DNA from: Halorubrum sp. 48-1-W
Lineage (GTDB): Archaea; Halobacteriota; Halobacteria; Halobacteriales; Haloferacaceae
Direction: 5' to 3'
DNA: 64,000 nucleotides
Assembly (NCBI RefSeq): GCF_003287355.1
Contig: NZ_QMIM01000017.1
Coordinates: 1-64,000 of the forward strand
Shown here: positions 59,052-64,000 of the stretch, piece after piece
Numbering within the stretch: position 1 is the first letter of the stretch
How the letters are laid out: each line of letters opens with the position of its first letter
Notes under the pieces: generated by a model
The model's input: only the letters and a program-made list of their open reading frames with translations
What the model was told of the DNA's origin: nothing
The model's database searches: none
Translations under genes and position numbers: made by a program

Positions 59052-60335
59052 ATGGACGTACTGGAAGTCGCCGCGCGGGCGACCGCGACGGGGCCGGTGT
59101 GTGACGCCTGTCTCGGTCGACTGGTCGCCGACCGGAGCTTCGGGCTGTCGAACGCCGAGCGCGGGTCGGCGCTGCGAACCTCGCTCGCGTTGCGCGAGGA
59201 CGACGACCACGAGCCGGTCGCGACCGCGGACTGCTGGGTGTGTGAGGGTCGGTGTGACGAGTTCGACGAGTGGGCCGAACGCGCGGTGGAGGCGGTCGAG
59301 GGGACGGCGTTTTCCACCTACAACGTCGGGACTCGGCCGCCGCCGCTGATCGAGGAAAACGAGGCGTTGCTCCGCGAGGAGGCCGACTTGGCGGCGGACG
59401 CCGGCGAGCCGTTCAAATCGGAGTTCAACCGCGAAGTGGGCAAACGCGTCGGTCGACTGACGGGCGCTGAGGTCTCCTTCGACCGCCCGGACGTCCAGTT
59501 CACGATCGACCTCGCCGAGGACGACCTCGACGCGAAGGTGAACTCCGCGTTCGTGTACGGGCGCTACCGGAAGCTGGAGCGCGACGTCCCCCAGACCGAG
59601 TGGCCCTGTCGGGAGTGTCAGGGGTCGGGTCGGCAGGGGGCGGACCCGTGTGACCACTGCGGCGGCTCGGGGTACCTCTACGACGACAGCGTCGAGGAGT
59701 ACACCGCGCCGATCGTCGAGGACGTGATGGACGGCACCGAGGCGACGTTCCACGGCGCGGGCCGCGAGGACGTCGACGCGCGCATGCTCGGTACCGGCCG
59801 CCCGTTCGTGATCGAGGTCGCGGAGCCGCGTCGCAGACGGGTCGACACCGACCGGCTCGAGGCCGACATCAACGCGTTCGCCGGGGGCGCAGTCGAGGTC
59901 GAGGGGCTCCGGCTCGCGAGCTACGACATGGTCGAGCGCGTCAAGGAACACGACGCCTCGAAGCGCTACCGCGCCGAGGTGCGGTTCGACGCCGACGTCG
60001 ACGGCGACGACCTCTCGGCCGCGATCGACGAACTGGAGGGCGCGACGGTCGAGCAGTACACGCCGAACCGCGTCGACCACCGGCGCGCGGGCCTCACCCG
60101 CGAGCGCGACGTGTACGAGGCCGACGCCGAGCTCGCCGACCCGCGACACGCCACCGTCGAGGTCCACGGCGCGGGCGGGCTCTACATCAAGGAGCTGATC
60201 TCCGGCGACGAGGGGCGGACCGAGCCGAGCCTCGCCGGGCTCCTCGGGGTCGGCGCCGAAGTCACCGCCCTCGACGTCCTCGCCGTCGAGGGGGAAGACG
60301 AGCCGTTCGAGGACGAGGCGTTCTTCAGGGATTGA
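59052..60335 (+). CDS. pus10: tRNA pseudouridine synthase Pus10
   Basis: A 427-residue archaeal Pus10, which makes pseudouridine 54/55 in the TPsiC loop of tRNA. The N-terminal THUMP-like region has CDACLGRLVADRSFG and CWVCEGRCDEFDEW (four-Cys zinc site). The catalytic domain carries FHGAGREDVDARMLGTGRPF with the catalytic Asp, and EVHGAGGLYIKELISGDEGR at the C-terminus. An insert CRECQGSG...CDHCGGSG (DNA 59607-59673) looks like a DnaJ-type zinc finger. Single gene. Confidence 0.94.
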   Translation: MDVLEVAARATATGPVCDACLGRLVADRSFGLSNAERGSALRTSLALREDDDHEPVATADCWVCEGRCDEFDEWAERAVEAVEGTAFSTYNVGTRPPPLIEENEALLREEADLAADAGEPFKSEFNREVGKRVGRLTGAEVSFDRPDVQFTIDLAEDDLDAKVNSAFVYGRYRKLERDVPQTEWPCRECQGSGRQGADPCDHCGGSGYLYDDSVEEYTAPIVEDVMDGTEATFHGAGREDVDARMLGTGRPFVIEVAEPRRRRVDTDRLEADINAFAGGAVEVEGLRLASYDMVERVKEHDASKRYRAEVRFDADVDGDDLSAAIDELEGATVEQYTPNRVDHRRAGLTRERDVYEADAELADPRHATVEVHGAGGLYIKELISGDEGRTEPSLAGLLGVGAEVTALDVLAVEGEDEPFEDEAFFRD

Positions 60336-60417
60336 CCTCCGCGGGGACCGCTCCCGGCCCGGGACAGCATCCGTCGGATCAACGGGATTTATGAGACGCA
60401 CGTCTGACGCGTAGGGT

Positions 60418-61074
60418 ATGAAGGGGAGCGACGCCGACGTCGACGACGCCGATGCCGGCGGCGGCGAAACCGACTCGCCGGTGGACACGGGCCCGGGAAC
60501 CGAAACTCCGGCGGTCGGCGAACCGGTCGTCGAGCCGGCAGTCGCGACGGCCGCGGCGGACGTTCCGACGGCGGGCGACGTGGCGTTGAACGGGCTCGAC
60601 CGCGCGACCCGCCCCGACCGCGTCTCCTCGGTCCTCGTCGCGGTGGGGCCCGGGCCCCACTCCGGTGCGACGGTCGACGTCGGGAGACGGCTCGCCGAGG
60701 CGACCGACGCGTGGCTGGAGCTGTTCCACGTCGTCCCCTCCGAGGAAGCGCTCACGGCCGGGGGCGCTCGCGAGGTCGATGGGGACGCCGGGAACGAGGA
60801 CGGCGACTACGAGACGGCCGGCGAGCGCCTCCTCGACGCCGCCCGTGACCGCCTCGGGGCGTTCGACCGCGTGGACCGCTGGCTCGTCGAGGACCGAACC
60901 GCCGCGGGCGCGATCGTCGAGCAGTCGCCGTACTACGACCTCGTCGTCCTCGGCGCGCCGACGACCGGCGCAGTCGGCCGGTTCGTCTTCGGCTCCACGA
61001 CCGACACCGTCGTCGACGAGGCGGCGGTCCCGGTGGTCGTCGTCGAGGCTGCCGACGAACAGCCGCTCGAGTAG
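60418..61074 (+). CDS. Universal stress protein UspA family, with acidic N-terminal extension
   Basis: A 218-residue protein: about 60 residues of low-complexity acidic sequence (MKGSDADVDDADAGGGETDS) and a single UspA domain beginning SSVLVAVGPGPHSGATVDVG and ending in GAPTTGAVGRFVFGSTTDTV, an ATP-binding-type loop, and PVVVVEAADEQ. The extension is unusual in length for a stand-alone Usp; a start nearer the domain is possible but no strong internal ATG is visible. Confidence 0.85.
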   Translation: MKGSDADVDDADAGGGETDSPVDTGPGTETPAVGEPVVEPAVATAAADVPTAGDVALNGLDRATRPDRVSSVLVAVGPGPHSGATVDVGRRLAEATDAWLELFHVVPSEEALTAGGAREVDGDAGNEDGDYETAGERLLDAARDRLGAFDRVDRWLVEDRTAAGAIVEQSPYYDLVVLGAPTTGAVGRFVFGSTTDTVVDEAAVPVVVVEAADEQPLE

Positions 61075-61134
61075 CCCACCGTCGCCCGCTTTTCGATTCG
61101 AGCACGTCGTGCGTCCTTGACCCCCGGGCGACAG

Positions 61135-61165
61135 CGTTAAATTAGTGTACATACTTGTACATTAC
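61135..61165 (+). promoter_or_regulatory. Promoter/operator region of the trp operon
   Basis: A TATA-like gttaaatta is followed by two tgtacat direct repeats (61146-61152, 61156-61162) spaced ten bases apart, one helical turn. Each contains the self-complementary tgtaca. Their position at the transcription start region fits a repressor operator. Confidence 0.5.
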
Positions 61166-61193
61166 AACACGGACACATACATCGGTGAACACT

Positions 61194-62249
61194 ATGGATA
61201 TTCAGCACACGGTCGAACGCGTGACGAACGGGGAGGACCTGTCGCTCGAGGAGGCCCGCGAGGCGGCGCGGCTCGTCTTCGAGGAGATGACCGAGGCGCA
61301 GATCGGGGCGCTCCTCGCCGCGTTGCGTGCGAAGGGCGAGACCGAGGCGGAGATCGCGGGCTTCGCTCGGGGGATGCGCGACGCCGCCCGGACGATCGAG
61401 CCGGACCGCTCGCCGCTCGTCGACACCTGCGGGACCGGCGGGGACGACTACGACACGATCAACGTCTCGACGACCGCCGCCATCGTCACTGCGGGCGCGG
61501 GCGTACCGATCGCCAAACACGGCAACTACTCGGTTTCCTCCTCCTCCGGCAGCGCCGACGTGCTCGAGGTCGCCGGCGCGGACGTCGAGGCCGAGCCGGC
61601 CGAGGTCGAGGCCGCCATCGAGGACGACGGGATCGGGTTCATGCTCGCGCCCGTCTTCCACCCCGCGATGAAGGCGGTCATCGGCCCGCGAAAGGAGCTC
61701 GGGATGCGGACGGTGTTCAACGTGCTCGGCCCGCTGACGAACCCCGCCGGCGCTGACGCCCAGCTGCTCGGCGTCTACGACCCCGACCTGGTCGCGCCGA
61801 TCGCCCGCGCGCTCGCACACATGCCCGTCGAGCGCGCGCTCGTCGTCCACGGCGCGGGGATGGACGAGATCGGCATCCACGACGAGACGGTCGCCGCCGA
61901 GGTCGACGGCGACGAGGTGACGGAGTTCACGATCACGCCGGAGGGCCTCGGGGTGGAGCGAGCGCCGATCGAGGCGGTCGCGGGCGGGTCGCCCGAGGAG
62001 AACGCCGCGGACCTCCGGGGGATCGTCGACGGCTCGGTGACGGGCGCGAAACGCGACCTGGTCCTCGTGAACGCGGGCGCGGCCATCTACGTCGCCGGCG
62101 AGGCCGACTCCCTGTCCGAGGGCGTCGAGCGCGCGGCGGAGGCGATCGACTCCGGGGCGGCTACGGAGAAGTTCGCGGCACTCTGCGGCGACGGGGCGGA
62201 ACCGGCCGACTCGAGCGTGGCCGCGGGCTCCGGCGCGGAGGTCGAGTGA
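61194..62249 (+). CDS. trpD: Anthranilate phosphoribosyltransferase
   Basis: A 351-residue enzyme joining anthranilate and PRPP in tryptophan synthesis. PRPP site: VDTCGTGGDDYDTINVSTTA and KHGNYSVSSSSGSADVLE; anthranilate site region: GFMLAPVFHPAMKAVIGPRK, FNVLGPLTNPA, and metal/PRPP DEIGIHDE. Length and order are standard. Its stop overlaps the trpF start by one base (TGATG). First gene of trpDFE, with a probable operator upstream. Confidence 0.96.
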   Translation: MDIQHTVERVTNGEDLSLEEAREAARLVFEEMTEAQIGALLAALRAKGETEAEIAGFARGMRDAARTIEPDRSPLVDTCGTGGDDYDTINVSTTAAIVTAGAGVPIAKHGNYSVSSSSGSADVLEVAGADVEAEPAEVEAAIEDDGIGFMLAPVFHPAMKAVIGPRKELGMRTVFNVLGPLTNPAGADAQLLGVYDPDLVAPIARALAHMPVERALVVHGAGMDEIGIHDETVAAEVDGDEVTEFTITPEGLGVERAPIEAVAGGSPEENAADLRGIVDGSVTGAKRDLVLVNAGAAIYVAGEADSLSEGVERAAEAIDSGAATEKFAALCGDGAEPADSSVAAGSGAEVE

Positions 62250-62893
62250 TGGCGCGAGTGAAGGTGTGCGGGCTCACCGACGGCGCGGACCTCCGGGCAG
62301 CCGTCGAGGCGGGGGCCGACGCGGTCGGCGTGATAACCGAGGTCCCGGTCGACACGTCCCGCGAGGTCGACCCGGCTCGCGCGGCGGACCTGCTCGCCGA
62401 CGTCCCCCCGTTCGTCACGGCGACGCTCGTCACGATGCCGACCTCGGCCGAACGCGCGGTCGAACTCGTCCGGACCATCGGCCCCGACGCCGTCCAGCTC
62501 CACGGCGAGTGGACGCCCGACGAACTCCGGTTCATCCGCGCGGAGACCGAACGAAAGGTACTGCTCGCCGTCGACGCGACGGACCCGGTCCGCGCCGAGG
62601 AGTTCGACGGCGTCGCCGACGCGCTCGTCGTCGACTCGACGCGCGAGTCCGGGGCGGGCGGCACCGGCGAGACCCACGACTGGGCGGCGACCGGCGAACT
62701 GGCCGAGCGACTGACCGTTCCCGTCGTGCTCGCCGGCGGGCTCACCGCGGAGAACGTCGCCGAGGCGGTGCGGGTCGCTGACCCCTTCGCGGTCGACGTC
62801 GCCTCCGGCGTCGAGCGTATCGAGGGGCGGAAGGACCACAACGCGGTCGCCCGGTTCGTCACCAACGCGGGCCGCGAGATGGAGGTCGTATGA
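62249..62893 (+). CDS. trpF: Phosphoribosylanthranilate isomerase
   Basis: A 214-residue (beta/alpha)8 barrel isomerase. The entry MARVKVCGLTDGADL carries the catalytic Cys, DAVQLHGEWTPDEL the characteristic strand, and VVLAGGLTAENVAEAV plus AVDVASGVERIEGRKD the phosphate-binding loops. The catalytic Asp is in LVVDSTRES. It overlaps trpE by four bases (ATGA), so the operon is tightly coupled. Confidence 0.95.
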   Translation: MARVKVCGLTDGADLRAAVEAGADAVGVITEVPVDTSREVDPARAADLLADVPPFVTATLVTMPTSAERAVELVRTIGPDAVQLHGEWTPDELRFIRAETERKVLLAVDATDPVRAEEFDGVADALVVDSTRESGAGGTGETHDWAATGELAERLTVPVVLAGGLTAENVAEAVRVADPFAVDVASGVERIEGRKDHNAVARFVTNAGREMEVV

Positions 62894-64000
62894 ACGGCGA
62901 CCACGACGGGGCGACCCCGCTCGACCGCTCGCGCGCGGAGTTCGTCGAGTTGGTCGACGGCGCCGAGCGGCCGGTCGTCGTCCGGGCGGCCGCGTCGCTC
63001 GATCCCGGGGTCACCCCGCTCTCGGCGTACGCCACGCTCGTCGGCGACGAGCCGTACGGCTTCCTCCTCGAGTCCGGCGAGAAGGTGGCCTCGAGCGACC
63101 CCGACGGCGCGTTCACCGCCGGCGGGAAGGCGGACAGACACGCCCGCTACTCGTTCGTCGGCTACGACCCGGAGGCGGTCGTCTCGGTTCGCCCGGAGGG
63201 GACGCGGGTGACCCAGCTCGGTCCCGCCGCGGCGTTCGTCGGCGACGTCGACCAGTTCGACGTCGACGCGGGCGGTGCGGACGACGACCGCGGCACCGAC
63301 GCCGACGTCATCGATCGGATCCGCACGGCGTTCCCCGACGTGGCCCGTCGCGGATTCCCCGAGACGGACCGGCAGATCCTCTCCGGCGGCTTCGTCGGCT
63401 TCCTCGCGTACGAGGCGGTCTACGACCTCTGGCTCGAGGAGGTCGGCGTCGAGCGACCGGCGACCGACTTCCCCGACGCCGAGTTCCTCCTGACGACGCG
63501 GACGGTCGTCTTCGACGAGAAGGAGGGAACCGTCGAGCTGGTGTTCACGCCGATCGTCGACGTCGACGACGACCCCGGCGAGGTCTACGATGCGCTCGCC
63601 GCGGAGGCCGACAGGGTCGCTGCCGACCTCACGGCCGCCGAGCCGCCGGACCCCGGCGGGATCCGGGTGCGCGAGGAGGAAGCCGATCCGCAAGAGGCCT
63701 ACGAGGAGGCGGTGCGGACCGCGAAGCGCCACGTGCTCGACGGCGACATCTATCAGGGCGTGATCTCCCGGAGTCGCCGTCTCCGCGGGGACGTCGACCC
63801 GCTCGGGCTGTACGCGGCGCTGCGGGAGATCAACCCCTCGCCGTACATGTACGTCCTCCGGCACGACGACCGGACGGTGGTCGGCGCGAGCCCAGAGACG
63901 CTCGTCTCGGTGAAAGGCGACCGGGTCGTCTCGAACCCGATCGCGGGCACCTGTCCGCGCGGGACGAGCCCGGTCGAGGACCGGCGGCTGGCCGGCGAGA
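62890..64000 (+). CDS. trpE: Anthranilate synthase component I (3' end outside window)
   Basis: The first 370 residues of TrpE, converting chorismate to anthranilate with TrpG. The N-terminal domain includes FLLESGEKVASSDPDG (ESG, part of the Trp feedback site region) and ARYSFVGYDPEAVVSV. The start of the chorismate-binding domain shows VLDGDIYQGVISRSRRL, SPYMYVLRHDDRTVVGASPE and NPIAGTCPRG. The frame runs off the window at 64000; trpG is expected next. Confidence 0.95.
   Translation, partial: MNGDHDGATPLDRSRAEFVELVDGAERPVVVRAAASLDPGVTPLSAYATLVGDEPYGFLLESGEKVASSDPDGAFTAGGKADRHARYSFVGYDPEAVVSVRPEGTRVTQLGPAAAFVGDVDQFDVDAGGADDDRGTDADVIDRIRTAFPDVARRGFPETDRQILSGGFVGFLAYEAVYDLWLEEVGVERPATDFPDAEFLLTTRTVVFDEKEGTVELVFTPIVDVDDDPGEVYDALAAEADRVAADLTAAEPPDPGGIRVREEEADPQEAYEEAVRTAKRHVLDGDIYQGVISRSRRLRGDVDPLGLYAALREINPSPYMYVLRHDDRTVVGASPETLVSVKGDRVVSNPIAGTCPRGTSPVEDRRLAGE

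Overview
The window comes from a halophilic archaeon of the class Halobacteria, most like Halorubrum or a close relative. The DNA is very GC-rich with GC-biased third codon positions. The predicted proteins are rich in Asp and Glu. Many start codons lie only about 24-27 bases behind a TATA-like box, which is the usual haloarchaeal leaderless layout. Several families are typical of haloarchaea: CheF, a 2Fe-2S ferredoxin with an acidic N-terminal extension, archaeal Pus10, DUF63, DUF2150, an archaeal trpDFE operon, and IS1341-type TnpB remnants.

Bases 1-13,400 are mostly core genes: the end of an amino-acid permease with two UspA domains, DeoC, an EamA permease, an HTH regulator, GpmI, a thiolase, a DgcN/DgcA-like pair for D-glutamate, SerS, a HIT protein, a sensor histidine kinase and a CheF-type taxis adaptor. 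Bases 13,600-29,900 hold a ferredoxin, a decayed DUF433/DUF5615 toxin-antitoxin pair, an aldo/keto reductase, an MFS permease, an APH-like kinase overlapping a HAD phosphatase, a fumarate-reductase-type flavoprotein, a methyltransferase, an RPE65-type carotenoid oxygenase followed by a broken TnpB element, a saccharopine-dehydrogenase-like reductase, an M20 deacylase and a CNNM/CorC membrane protein.

A tRNA-His(GUG) gene at 29,915 marks the left edge of a small, visibly less GC-rich accessory patch reaching about 33,160. It holds a partial second copy of the tRNA 3' end, tight hairpins, remnants of several TnpB genes, a small hypothetical gene and a NucS-like PD-(D/E)XK nuclease gene broken by one frameshift.

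Bases 33,200-49,200 contain an S9 peptidase, a duplicated DUF2391 membrane protein, an MFS permease, a 2-hydroxyacid dehydrogenase fragment, a glutaryl-CoA-type dehydrogenase and a probable acid-catabolism locus. That locus has two overlapping enolase-superfamily genes, a divergent LarA/DUF2088 protein, a cupin, an FAH-family hydrolase, a UspA protein and a complete TAXI-type TRAP transporter with an extra 81-residue membrane protein. The pieces look as if they take up and degrade one sugar acid or hydroxy acid; the substrate is not evident.

Bases 49,200-64,000 hold small zinc-ribbon and DUF5789-like genes, an orphan Dam-type methylase, UspA and DUF63 genes, DUF2150, a TatD hydrolase, a coiled-coil repeat membrane protein, a divergent pair of an aspartoacylase-like M14 enzyme and a RimK ATP-grasp protein fused to an aspartic-protease-like domain, a cyclase-family protein, a DUF5830-like protein, Pus10, UspA and the start of trpDFE, cut by the window end. 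The points most worth a second look are the M14/RimK pair, the enolase/LarA/FAH/TAXI locus, the tRNA-His patch, the many solo TnpB 3' ends, and short tandem repeats that keep appearing directly upstream of genes.
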